NCBI GenBank assembly: GCA_018711005.1
Contig: DVIT01000027.1
Span: 1 to 64,000 of the forward strand
Source of the DNA: Candidatus Scybalocola faecigallinarum
GTDB lineage: Bacteria; Bacillota; Clostridia; Lachnospirales; Lachnospiraceae
DNA length: 64,000 nucleotides
Direction of reading: 5' to 3'
Shown: piece after piece, positions 36,977 through 45,013 of the stretch
Position numbering within the stretch: the stretch's first letter is position 1
Layout of the letters: each line of letters begins with the position of its first letter
Made by a program: the position numbers and the translations under genes
Notes under the pieces: generated by a model
The model's input: the letters and a program-made list of their open reading frames with translations, nothing else
Database searches by the model: none
Told to the model about the DNA's origin: nothing

Positions 36977-39149
36977 TCTTTGCTATGGCTGTATGGCCCC
37001 CAGGGAAGGGGACGGCCCGTGTCCCCACTGCGGGTTTGATGAAAATACATACCAGCCCTCCCCCCATCATCTCCGCCCGGGCACCATCCTGGCCGGGAAA
37101 TATTTGCTGGGACGGGTCCTTGGGGAAGGCGGATTTGGCATTACCTATGTAGGCTGGGACTTAAATCTTGAAATTAAAGTGGCGATCAAGGAATACTATC
37201 CTAATGGCTATGTTACCCGGGAGAGCAGTCATGGAAATGGGGTGACTGTATTTACAGGCCAGCGGCGGCAGATTTTTGATGAAGGCCTTGCAAAATTCGT
37301 GGATGAGGCAAGACGATTAGGCAAATTTTTTGCCCTCCCGGGGATCGTGTCCGTCCGGGACTATTTTCAGGAAAACAATACCGGGTATATTGTTATGGAA
37401 TTTGCCCAGGGGCAGACGCTGAAGGCGCTCCTGGAGACCCAGCCCGGCAGCAGGATGTCGGCGGATGTGATTTTTGAAATGATGAAGCCGGTGATGGAAT
37501 CCCTGATTATTGTTCATAAGGCAGGGATCATCCATCGGGATATAAGCCCGGACAATCTTATGGTGGATGACCGGGGGAATGTAAAGCTTTTGGATTTTGG
37601 CGCGGCCCGAAGCTTTCTGGCAGTGGATGAGAAAAGTTTGTCGGTCATGCTTAAGCCCGGCTACGCTCCGGAGGAACAGTACCGGAGCCGGGGACAGCAG
37701 GGGCCGTGGACAGATGTGTATGCCCTGTGCGCCACCATTTACCGGGCTATTACCGGCGTAGTGCCTGAAGAATCCTTGAACCGGCTGACCGGAGATGTGC
37801 TGCCGCCGCCGTCGCAGCTGGGGGTGAGGATCCATCCCGGTCAGGAGCAGGTGCTTATGAAAGGCCTGGCAGTGATGGCCGGGGACCGGTTTAAGGACAT
37901 GTCTGAACTGAAAGCTGCCCTGGAAAATCCTGGGCCATATATGTCCGGGATGGCGGATCAGACGGCCTCAAAACCTGGGGCTCCGGCAAATGCCAGCACA
38001 GGTAAAAACCATTCAGCAGGTAAAAACTATTCTGATGGCAGCGCTGGAAATTCGTCCGGGAAGAATGGAAAGCAGCGGAAAACCTATGGTGTGCTTATTG
38101 GTATTGCGGCAGCGCTGTTTATTGCCGCCGCCGTGGTGATGGGGATGGTGATAAACTCTGTGACGCCGGACACTTCAAGAGCCGACAGAGAAACATTGCC
38201 GGAAATTTCAGAGGACCAGCCGCAAACCTATGCCTATATTCCATTTTCTAAAAATACCCAGGAGGAGTCTGAGATGGCCCAGACCGGAGAAAATCAAGGG
38301 GAAACCTATGACAGTGAAACCGAGGGAGAAACGCCTGAAACCGATACCTCGGCTTCGGAAACGGAGCGGGAAGTGGAACCCCGTATGTCTGAAGATGAGC
38401 TGGATCGGATTCTTGCCGACTACGGCGGCGGAGCGGATTTTAGTGTCTGTGCTCTGGATATGCAGGACTGGCTGATCTATTCCAGCAGCAATTCAGGGTA
38501 TCCCATGTCTGCGTCATCATTATCCAACATATGTACCTTATTTACGGTAGCCTGGATGTGTGATAATGGATATATGACTTTAGATGATCAGATCCGGTTT
38601 TCGTATACTTTTAATGGACGGGGAATTAAGACTGAGGCCGATGACGGAAGTTATTTTACCGTGAGGGAGCTTTTATCGGATATGCTCCGTTACAGCGATA
38701 ATAACGCGGCCAATGCGGTGATGAATTATGTGACACTGGACAATATTAATGCTGTATGCCAGGAATGGGGCTTTTCCAGTGTAGATATTAACCGGATTTA
38801 TGACGCGGACAGCGCTTTGGATAATTATGCCAGCGCCGGAGATCTGGTGGTGATGCTGTATGCCCTTTATGGGGGCCTGTTTGAATCCATTGACCAGACC
38901 TATATGCTGGAAAACTTCTGTATTGTGGATAATACAGGCAGCCAGGGAATCGGATCGGCCATTCCGTCAGGATATACATTTTTAAATCATAACGGTATGA
39001 CCACGGAAAAATATAATGAGGCAGCGATTGTCCTGGGAGAGGACGCCAGCTATATTGTTGTCTTTATGTCTGACAATGGGAAAATGGAAAATGAAGCTGA
39101 GACGGCGGCCAGGGCGGGAGAGTATATTCATGAGTCTCTGACTTATTAG
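36966..39149 (+). CDS. transmembrane Ser/Thr kinase with degenerate beta-lactamase-like ectodomain
   Basis: 727 residues. Zinc ribbon (LCYGCMAPREGDG, CPHCGFDE), kinase about 42-315 (GEGGFG, VAIKEYY, HRDISPDN, LLDFGAAR, APEEQY), linker, one membrane span (about 372-398), acidic linker, then about 475-727 with a class A beta-lactamase/penicillin-binding fold. YSDNNAANAVMNYV (near 576) is the SDN motif. However the SxxK site reads SASSLSN (lysine missing) and KTG is HNG (near 674), so catalysis is unlikely. It could bind a cell-wall peptide or beta-lactam as a sensor, as BlaR/MecR and PASTA kinases do by other means. The start overlaps the preceding gene by 11 bp. Confidence 0.85.
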   Translation: MEINLCYGCMAPREGDGPCPHCGFDENTYQPSPHHLRPGTILAGKYLLGRVLGEGGFGITYVGWDLNLEIKVAIKEYYPNGYVTRESSHGNGVTVFTGQRRQIFDEGLAKFVDEARRLGKFFALPGIVSVRDYFQENNTGYIVMEFAQGQTLKALLETQPGSRMSADVIFEMMKPVMESLIIVHKAGIIHRDISPDNLMVDDRGNVKLLDFGAARSFLAVDEKSLSVMLKPGYAPEEQYRSRGQQGPWTDVYALCATIYRAITGVVPEESLNRLTGDVLPPPSQLGVRIHPGQEQVLMKGLAVMAGDRFKDMSELKAALENPGPYMSGMADQTASKPGAPANASTGKNHSAGKNYSDGSAGNSSGKNGKQRKTYGVLIGIAAALFIAAAVVMGMVINSVTPDTSRADRETLPEISEDQPQTYAYIPFSKNTQEESEMAQTGENQGETYDSETEGETPETDTSASETEREVEPRMSEDELDRILADYGGGADFSVCALDMQDWLIYSSSNSGYPMSASSLSNICTLFTVAWMCDNGYMTLDDQIRFSYTFNGRGIKTEADDGSYFTVRELLSDMLRYSDNNAANAVMNYVTLDNINAVCQEWGFSSVDINRIYDADSALDNYASAGDLVVMLYALYGGLFESIDQTYMLENFCIVDNTGSQGIGSAIPSGYTFLNHNGMTTEKYNEAAIVLGEDASYIVVFMSDNGKMENEAETAARAGEYIHESLTY

Positions 39150-39240
39150 AAAGTAAACGCCGCAAGGGGCATCCGGATGTCATTCCCTTTGAAACGATAA
39201 GGTATTTAAAGGAGATAGCACCCGGCTGCCTTTATGTATT

Positions 39241-39936
39241 TTATACTCTCAGCATCTTTTCCGCGTTTTTACGTATGCCATTGACCATAGCAAGTCCCCA
39301 CACCGGAAGCTTGGTGCAGTAAAGGAGATTTCCCGAGGACAGCTCCATGATCATGGGCATTTCAAATGCAGCCATGTGCTTGTCCGGAAGCTGCTGGATA
39401 AACTGGCAGGCGGAAGGATTGGCACGGCTTTGACAGATAACATTGTAAGCCACAATGCCGGTTTGAAGCCCACGGGGAAGCCCTTTATAAATGTTTAAGG
39501 CTCTGCGCATACAGGCCTGAGAGTAAGCCTGGGCGCCCTGAAAGTCCATAGTGTCATTTTCAGTGATAAAAATGTACTGCTTCATTTTGGCAAGTGCGGC
39601 AGAGAACCGCTCACAGTAAAACTGGTAACAGTTAAGCTCGGGGACATATTCCGGCTTCTGATTCAGCCCCATGGAAACCCGATCCAGGTATTGGCTAAAA
39701 GCCGGAGACAGAGGCTGGGCTTGAGCCTGGAACTGGGGCTGGGCTTGAAACTGAGGTTGGGCCTGGAACTGAGGCTGGAACTGAAATTGGGATTGAGTCT
39801 GAAATTGAGGCTGGGACTGAAATTGAGCCGGATTTTGATTTTGAGCCGGAGCCTGTGGAGCAATCACCGGCGCTCCGCAGCGGTGACAAAACTTGGCGTC
39901 CTCATTTAACTTGGTGCCGCAGTGGGTACAAAACAT
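39241..39936 (-). CDS. zinc-ribbon protein with Gln/Phe/Pro repeat linker
   Basis: 231 residues, on the strand opposite to and downstream of the kinase island. Residues 1-22 are a zinc ribbon (FCTHCGTKLNEDAKFCHRCG). Residues about 30-75 are low-complexity repeats of PQFQAQ/PQFQTQ. The C-terminal 150 residues (CYQFYCERFSAALAKMKQY, YSQACMRRALNIYKGLPRG) are mostly helical with a hydrophobic stretch near the end and are not recognised as a family. The type of zinc ribbon matches those at the N-termini of the island's kinases, so a link is possible but not shown. ATG at 39936 with AGGAGG 8 nt upstream. Confidence 0.7.
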   Translation of the reverse strand: MFCTHCGTKLNEDAKFCHRCGAPVIAPQAPAQNQNPAQFQSQPQFQTQSQFQFQPQFQAQPQFQAQPQFQAQAQPLSPAFSQYLDRVSMGLNQKPEYVPELNCYQFYCERFSAALAKMKQYIFITENDTMDFQGAQAYSQACMRRALNIYKGLPRGLQTGIVAYNVICQSRANPSACQFIQQLPDKHMAAFEMPMIMELSSGNLLYCTKLPVWGLAMVNGIRKNAEKMLRV

Positions 39937-40125
39937 AGTGGATTCCTCCTGATATTGAAAAATGAGCGGATTTGGTATCATGGGGGCAAACTTTTATTTG
40001 CCCCAACATCAAAGTGATTTAAGGATACAAAAAGTATTTTACGCCGGGGAAAAGCCCGGTTCTTTTAATTTAGTATAGCAAAAGATATATGAGATGACAA
40101 TTATGAGAGAAGACGTTTATTATAA

Positions 40126-40176
40126 AATGTGTAGGGAATGTGTATGTTTTGTTGACAAATGTGTAAAAAATGTGTA
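40126..40176 (+). repeat. four phased AATGTGTA operator-like repeats
   Basis: AATGTGTA occurs at 40126, 40137, 40158 and 40169. The pairs are 11 bp apart and the two pairs 32 bp apart, i.e. about one and three helical turns, so all copies face the same side of the DNA. They flank and overlap the hicAB promoter, a natural place for autorepression by the antitoxin. Confidence 0.65.
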
Positions 40177-40180
40177 TTAT
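40152..40180 (+). promoter_or_regulatory. hicAB promoter
   Basis: Perfect TTGACA (40152-40157), 17-bp spacer, TATTAT (40175-40180). The leader is very short: AAGGAGG begins about 9 bp after the -10. Confidence 0.88.
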
Positions 40181-40203
40181 ATAATCACAAGGAGGATATA
40201 CCA

Positions 40204-40377
40204 ATGAAGAGGCGCGACCTGATAAAGAAGTTGGAAGACGCAGGATTTTCTTTTAAGGAACATGGTGGAAACCATGATACTTATAAACGTGGCAGTGATA
40301 CCGAGCAAATTCCGAGACATACAGAGATAAACGAGATCACAGCAAAGAAAATCTTGAAAAAATGGGGACTGAAATAA
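40204..40377 (+). CDS. hicA: HicA-type mRNA interferase toxin
   Basis: 57 residues: MKRRDLIKKLEDAGFSFKEHGGNHD and the rest match HicA (YcfA family), a small double-stranded-RNA-binding-like fold. The histidine in the GGNHDTYK motif is the catalytic residue of this family. HicA cleaves mRNA when not bound by HicB. The ATG at 40204 follows GGAGG by 9 nt. HicB is 48 bp downstream. Confidence 0.92.
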   Translation: MKRRDLIKKLEDAGFSFKEHGGNHDTYKRGSDTEQIPRHTEINEITAKKILKKWGLK

Positions 40378-40425
40378 GTCCCCGGCTTCTTTAGAAACTT
40401 AGGTCAAGAAAGGTGGTTGATATAT

Positions 40426-40848
40426 ATGAAACAGGCATATCCGGTGTTTATTGCGAAACAGGATAAAGATTTTCTTGTGTATGTTCCTGATATGGATTTA
40501 TATACAGAAGGAAATAGTGTGGCTGATGCAATGGAAATGGCCAGAGATGCTATTGGTCTAAAAGGGATCGATATGGAGGATTCTGGGATAGAATTACCAA
40601 ATCCTTCCAATCAGGCACAAGCATTGGAAAAGGCAAAACAAGATGCCGATATTTTTGATTATTCTCAGGGAACACTTACATTAGTTGATGTAGATTTCTC
40701 GGAATATCGTAAGAAAATGGACAATAAAACAGTAAGGAGAAATGTAACACTGCCAAACTGGCTGAATCTTCAAGCGGAGAAAGCCGGAATTAATGTATCA
40801 AGAGTGCTTCAGGAGGCATTGATGGCAAAATTAAACGTAAGCAAATAA
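40426..40848 (+). CDS. hicB: HicB-type antitoxin
   Basis: 140 residues. The N-terminal part (about 1-60; YPVFIAKQDKDFLVYVPDMD, then TEGNSVADAMEMARDAIGL) is the HicB RNase-H-like fold that blocks HicA. The C-terminal 40 residues (RRNVTLPNWLNLQAEKAGIN, VSRVLQEAL) are a ribbon-helix-helix DNA-binding segment, so the protein can repress the hicAB promoter, probably through the AATGTGTA repeats. ATG at 40426 with AGGTGG 9 nt upstream. Toxin gene first, antitoxin second, the usual order for hicAB. Confidence 0.92.
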   Translation: MKQAYPVFIAKQDKDFLVYVPDMDLYTEGNSVADAMEMARDAIGLKGIDMEDSGIELPNPSNQAQALEKAKQDADIFDYSQGTLTLVDVDFSEYRKKMDNKTVRRNVTLPNWLNLQAEKAGINVSRVLQEALMAKLNVSK

Positions 40849-40936
40849 TAGAATTAGCAAAGGGAATGCCCAAAGGGCAGAGGAGCATAAAGAAGTATTG
40901 TAAAAATTTGACCTATGCCAAGTGAAGGGGAAATGA

Positions 40937-40983
40937 GAAAACTCTATGTGAATGGATGAACCATTTGCATAGAGTTTTCTTTT
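40937..40983 (+). terminator. intrinsic terminator after hicAB
   Basis: GAAAACTCTATG (40937-40948) pairs perfectly with CATAGAGTTTTC (40968-40979); the apex can extend with AATGG/CCATT. TTTT follows. Confidence 0.82.
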
Positions 40984-41018
40984 GTGCATTGCCTGACGCT
41001 TTTATGTACATCAGGACA

Positions 41019-41969
41019 CTACTGCTTTCCAACATAATCCCTCGGAGAGCAATGATAATATTCCCGAAACGCCTTATAAAAATTGCTGCTATTGCTGTAA
41101 CCGAGCATGGCGGCAATCTCATCAACAGAAAGATTAGTTCCTTTCAGCAGGAATATGGCGCGCTCCATCCGCTGTTCCAAAAGAATCTCGGAAAAAGATT
41201 TTCCGATTTCACGGTGCAGCAAAGTGGAAATATAGTTTGGATGGTAAGAAAAATGTTTCGATATATCTTTTAATGTTACAACGTCAGAGTGTTCTCCCAT
41301 ATAACGGACGATTTTATCGGACAGCCGTTCATCTTTCGGAACAGGGATCGACCGCTTATACTGCCTTGCTACCATCATCAGCAAAGTCAATACCATAGGC
41401 TGGAGAATGGCCTGGGTATCCTCCTGGGGATCGGCATATTCAATCACCATCATTTCCAGAAGGGTGCGGATACAGCAGGAGTCATCAAAGCGAAGGTGAA
41501 TGAATTCTTCGGAATACTCGTTGGTCTGCGGATCGAGGAAGAAGTGGAACAGCTTCGTATCTGCGGACAGCGCCGGCAGAAACACTCGAAAAAATGTCTC
41601 TTTTTGAATCAGGATGCCAATGATGATAATGTCTTTTTCACTGTGTGCTGAGAGTGCGTAGCCAGCGAATGGCTGACCAATATAGCACTCATTTTCGTGA
41701 ATCGTGATGTGGTTGTCATATTTATAGCTCAGCGCGCCATAATCCCCTGAATAGGCAAAGTTAAAAAAGAAAAAATCCTGGCGGTGGAACATTTCCTGAA
41801 TATCCGGGCCCTTATGCACACAAATCATAATGTTTTCTTCCAGTTGACCGGGCCAGGCATAGGATTTTTCCATCGGACTTCCGGCAGGAACGTCAAGGTA
41901 GCTCCAGTTCCGTTTCGCGAATTGTTCCCCCAGTTTTTCGATCGCTGCATCTAAAGTGGGATTGCTCAT
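41019..41969 (-). CDS. AraC-family transcriptional regulator
   Basis: 316 residues. The C-terminal 100 residues are a double helix-turn-helix (VTLKDISKHFSYHPNYISTL and LSVDEIAAMLGYSNSSNFYKAF, then YHCSPRDYVGK). The N-terminal 200 residues resemble a cupin-like sensor (FFFFNFAYSGDYGALSYKYD). ATG at 41969 with AGGAGGG 8 nt upstream. It is divergent from the Fe-alcohol-dehydrogenase remnant and the redox/transport cluster, which it presumably controls. The region in front of that cluster has a -10-like TATACT but no good -35, as expected for an activated promoter. The regulator itself is intact although some of its likely targets are broken. Confidence 0.88.
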   Translation of the reverse strand: MSNPTLDAAIEKLGEQFAKRNWSYLDVPAGSPMEKSYAWPGQLEENIMICVHKGPDIQEMFHRQDFFFFNFAYSGDYGALSYKYDNHITIHENECYIGQPFAGYALSAHSEKDIIIIGILIQKETFFRVFLPALSADTKLFHFFLDPQTNEYSEEFIHLRFDDSCCIRTLLEMMVIEYADPQEDTQAILQPMVLTLLMMVARQYKRSIPVPKDERLSDKIVRYMGEHSDVVTLKDISKHFSYHPNYISTLLHREIGKSFSEILLEQRMERAIFLLKGTNLSVDEIAAMLGYSNSSNFYKAFREYYHCSPRDYVGKQ

Positions 41970-42242
41970 TAAATACCCTCCTTTTATTTTCAGTATACCA
42001 TGAGACATTAGAAAAAGCCACACAAATCATTAAGTTCCAGCGCTGACACGCAATGTTTTCTGCTTTTACAAAAAATATGGCTGGCTGCGAAACATAACAC
42101 GGGAACAGATCAAGAAAAATTAGAATTTACCACTTATCCTATTAAGATTTAGCGTCGAATTTGCCCCTTAAAATCATTATACTTGAGACGTAAGCTGAAT
42201 GAGCAAGCAAAATCTAAGTATTGTTGTATGGAGGTTTTCAAG

Positions 42243-43057
42243 ATGAAAGATTTTATTTTTAACATGCCAACTCGTGTCTTGTTCGGAGCCGGTCAGCTGG
42301 AGCGCCTGCATGAACAGAAGCTCCCCGGCAAAAAAGCGCTGATCGTAACGTCCAACGGACAGTCAGTCAGGAAGTATGGCTATCTGGCCCGTACAGAAAA
42401 AGAATTGGAACCGGCAGCGAAGTGGATATTGCCGCGGTTATCTCTAATGACGCTACAAAGGAAAAGACAGGCATCTTCTTTCCCTCTATGTTCCCGACTC
42501 TCTCCATCGTCGATCCCGACCTGATGATGAGCGTGCCGCCGAAATTTACAGCCTATCAGGGCATGGACGCTTTCTTCCACGCTTCTGAAAGCGTCATTAA
42601 CAAGAACGAACATGTTGTGGCAGAGATGTTTGCTCTGAAAGCCATCGAGCTGATCGCCAAATATCTGCCCATCGCCTACAAGGACGGAAACAACAAAGAG
42701 GCCCGTTATTATATGGCCATTGCAAACACGCTGGCGGGTTATTACATGAATTGCATTTCCGCCCATACGATGGAGCATGTCATGGGCAGCTATCACGAGG
42801 AGCCAATGATCAAGATGGCACGGGCCATGGGTGTGGAGAAACCCACTTCCGGCAAAGACTTTATCCGCGCTCTGGACGCTCTGCTGGAATCCATCGACTG
42901 TGCCGACCTGAAGATGAGCGAGGCCGGGATTACCAGAGAGGAAATGAAACTGTATCCGCAGCGTGTCCACGAGGTGTTGGGCGGAGAAATTACCGCCGAC
43001 CCGCTGCCTTTGTCCGATGAAGACTATTTGGAAATCTATGAAAAGTCTTTCCGGTAA
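42243..43057 (+). pseudogene. iron-containing alcohol dehydrogenase, internal deletion and frameshift
   Basis: The first 60 codons (MKDFIFNMPTRVLFGAGQLE, then KALIVTSNGQSVRKYGYLAR) are the normal N-terminus of group III Fe-alcohol dehydrogenases. At about 42405-42420 the reading frame is joined to the middle of the domain (TGSEVDIAAVISNDATKEK) in another frame. Roughly 100-110 residues are gone, including the NAD-binding GGGS motif. The iron ligands remain downstream (DAFFHASES, HTMEHVMGSYH), and the rest runs to 43057. Family length is about 380. A 211-codon fragment could still be translated but would lack cofactor binding. GGAGG precedes the ATG at 42243. Confidence 0.88.
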
Positions 43058-43072
43058 ACAGGGAGTGCGGGT

Positions 43073-43510
43073 ATGGAAGAAAAACTAAAACTGGCCGGGC
43101 AGGCGTATGGAAACGGCTGTACCTGTTCCCAGGCTGTATTCTGCGCCTTTGCAAATGATATGGGGCTGGACGAAACGACTGCCTATAAAATAATGGAAGG
43201 TTTCGGCGGCGGATTTGGAGCCATGCAGGAGGTGTGCGGCGCGTTCTGCGCCGCGGCCGCCGTCATCAGCTACTATACCAGCAGCGGCAGCATGGATGGG
43301 GAAAGTAAGGGAAAAACCTATAGGGCCATCCGCCGGGCCGCTGAGATCTATGAACAGGAATACGGCTCCATACGATGCCGGGAAATCCTCCATGGGAACA
43401 CCCCCAAAGCCTTCCAGTGCGGAATGAAGGTAAAAGATGCCGTACTGGTGGTGCATAAGGTGTTGGGGGCGGAAGCGGCACAGGTAAAAACGGAGGAAAA
43501 TATTTTGTGA
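43073..43510 (+). CDS. C_GCAxxG_C_C family redox protein
   Basis: 145 residues with the family's spaced cysteines: GNGCTCSQAVFCAF, FGGGFGAMQEVCGAFCAAAAV and a late CREILHG/FQCG pair. This family (PF09719) is thought to be redox-active and is often next to oxidoreductases or MATE transporters. No signal peptide. GGGAG lies 8 nt upstream and the gene starts 15 bp after the dehydrogenase remnant, within the same AraC-linked cluster. It seems intact. Confidence 0.88.
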   Translation: MEEKLKLAGQAYGNGCTCSQAVFCAFANDMGLDETTAYKIMEGFGGGFGAMQEVCGAFCAAAAVISYYTSSGSMDGESKGKTYRAIRRAAEIYEQEYGSIRCREILHGNTPKAFQCGMKVKDAVLVVHKVLGAEAAQVKTEENIL

Positions 43511-43545
43511 GAACAGTACCCTGTTGGCAGACGGGCGGTGCAGGC

Positions 43546-43680
43546 ATGAACAATTTTGAAATCCGATCCGCTTTCGACCTGAACCGGCTCGTACAAAGCT
43601 ATGGTTTACAGCCGTTCCGCGGGCAGGTCAAAGGAAATGATCTATACCTATTTGTCGGAGATATTGCCCCAAGCCGATGA
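43546..43680 (+). CDS. possible 44-residue ORF, unrecognised
   Basis: Begins MNNFEIRSAFDLNRLVQSYG and ends LFVGDIAPSR. It is hydrophilic with no known motif. It lies between the C_GCAxxG_C_C gene and the broken transporter, where other genes have lost pieces, so it may be the remains of a longer gene. The upstream ribosome-binding site is weak (GGGCGG). Only weakly supported. Confidence 0.25.
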   Translation: MNNFEIRSAFDLNRLVQSYGLQPFRGQVKGNDLYLFVGDIAPSR

Positions 43681-43731
43681 AAAGGACCTTTATTGGATCT
43701 TGGGGTGAGACATGGTATGGAGGTAAGGCAC

Positions 43732-45006
43732 ATGGAAGAAAATAACCGATTACATTCTGAGAAAATACCGAAGCTGCTGTTTTCTTTAGCGGCGCCGGCG
43801 ATTTGCGCGCCGATCGTCACGGTGGTAACGGCTTTTACCGGACTTTTGGGAAGAGGAGGCTCTCCTCTGGCAGCAATTCGCATCGGAGAAGGGAATCATG
43901 AAGCGGCTGAACGTTATCTTGGAAACAGCTTTGTCATGCTGATCCTTTCTTCTGTTATAATCATGGCGCTGACCTTGCTATTCCGCAAACCTTTGCTGAT
44001 GTGATTTGGAGCCAGTGAAAGCACGTTGCCCTATGCCGACGATTATATTACCACTTATATATTGGGAACCGTTTTTGTCCAATTGACGGTAGGCATGAAT
44101 TACTACATTACGACCCAGGGCTTTGCCAGAACTGCCATGGTGACAACCTTGCTGGGCGGTGTTCTGAACATTGTGCTGGATCCTTTGTTCATTTTTGCGT
44201 TTGGCATGGGCGTACGGGGCGCAGCGCTGGCAACGGTGATCAGTCAGTTTGCTTCTTTTGTCTGGGTGCTTGTATTTCTTTTCGGCAAGCGCACAAAGCT
44301 GAAGATTCGGCGAAAAAACCTGAAACCATCCTTTTCTGTGCTGAGAGAGATTATGGCTCTTGGTTCTGCTCCGTTTTTTATGAGCCTTTCAGAGGGTGTC
44401 CTGAATATCTGTTTTAACAACCAGGTTCGGAACTTTGGAGGCGATGTGGCTGTCGGGGCGATGACGATTCTGTTTTCAATCTTTCAGTTTTTACTTTTAC
44501 CGGTAGAAGGGGTTGCCCAGGGTTCCCAGCCCATTATTAGCTATAACTACGGTGCAAAACAGTTTGACCGGGTGCGTCAGACCGTCCGCATTGCGTTGAT
44601 TTGCAATTTGGCCTTTACCACGGTTGCTACTGCCATAATCGTAGCTGTTCCCGGTTTCTTTATCCGTATCTTTAACTCTGATATGGAATTACTGGCAGTA
44701 GGTCAGCCGATGCTGCGGGTTTATGCGGCGGGATTATTTGTTCACGGGGCAAACTCTACCTTTCAGCAGACATACAATTCTTTGGGAGAAGGAAGCAGAG
44801 CTTTTTTCTTCGCCTTTCTCCGAAAAATCATCCTGCTGATCCCGCTGATTTATCTGCTGCCTGCCTTGCTGCCCTGGGGCGTTCTGGCTGTCGTACTGGC
44901 AGAACCTGTTTCCGATATACTGACTACATTGGCCAATGCAATATATTTTCATCGATTTTTGAATAAAAAGGTACCGGAACTAAATTTACAAACAAATAAG
45001 AGGTGA
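43732..45006 (+). pseudogene. MATE-family efflux transporter, internal deletion and premature stop
   Basis: The frame opens at 43732 (GGAGG 8 nt upstream) with ENNRLHSEKIPKLLFSLAAP. Compared with MATE transporters about 35 residues are missing after AAPAICAPIV (the VNALYNIVDRIYIG region of helix 1). At 44002 a TGA interrupts the same frame between RKPLLM and FGASESTLPYADDY, a segment that is continuous in relatives. The remainder (to 45006) keeps the second half of the twelve helices, including SQPIISYNYGAKQFDRV. Two independent lesions make a functional product unlikely. Confidence 0.87.
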
Positions 45007-45013
45007 TGAATCT

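Noticed and set aside
19769..39149. Type VI or type VII secretion locus
   Set aside because: FHA, PP2C and kinase genes often accompany these systems, but no WXG100, EssC, TssB/TssC or Hcp-like gene is in the window.
19769..39149. Anti-phage defence island based on kinases
   Set aside because: Kinase-based defence systems exist, but the secreted and surface domains here point to outside sensing; no nuclease or other defence effector is found within the island.
44002..44004. TGA as a recoded tryptophan or selenocysteine codon in the MATE gene
   Set aside because: Other genes here use TGA as a normal stop, no SECIS-like hairpin is evident, and the gene also has a deletion; a nonsense mutation is simpler.
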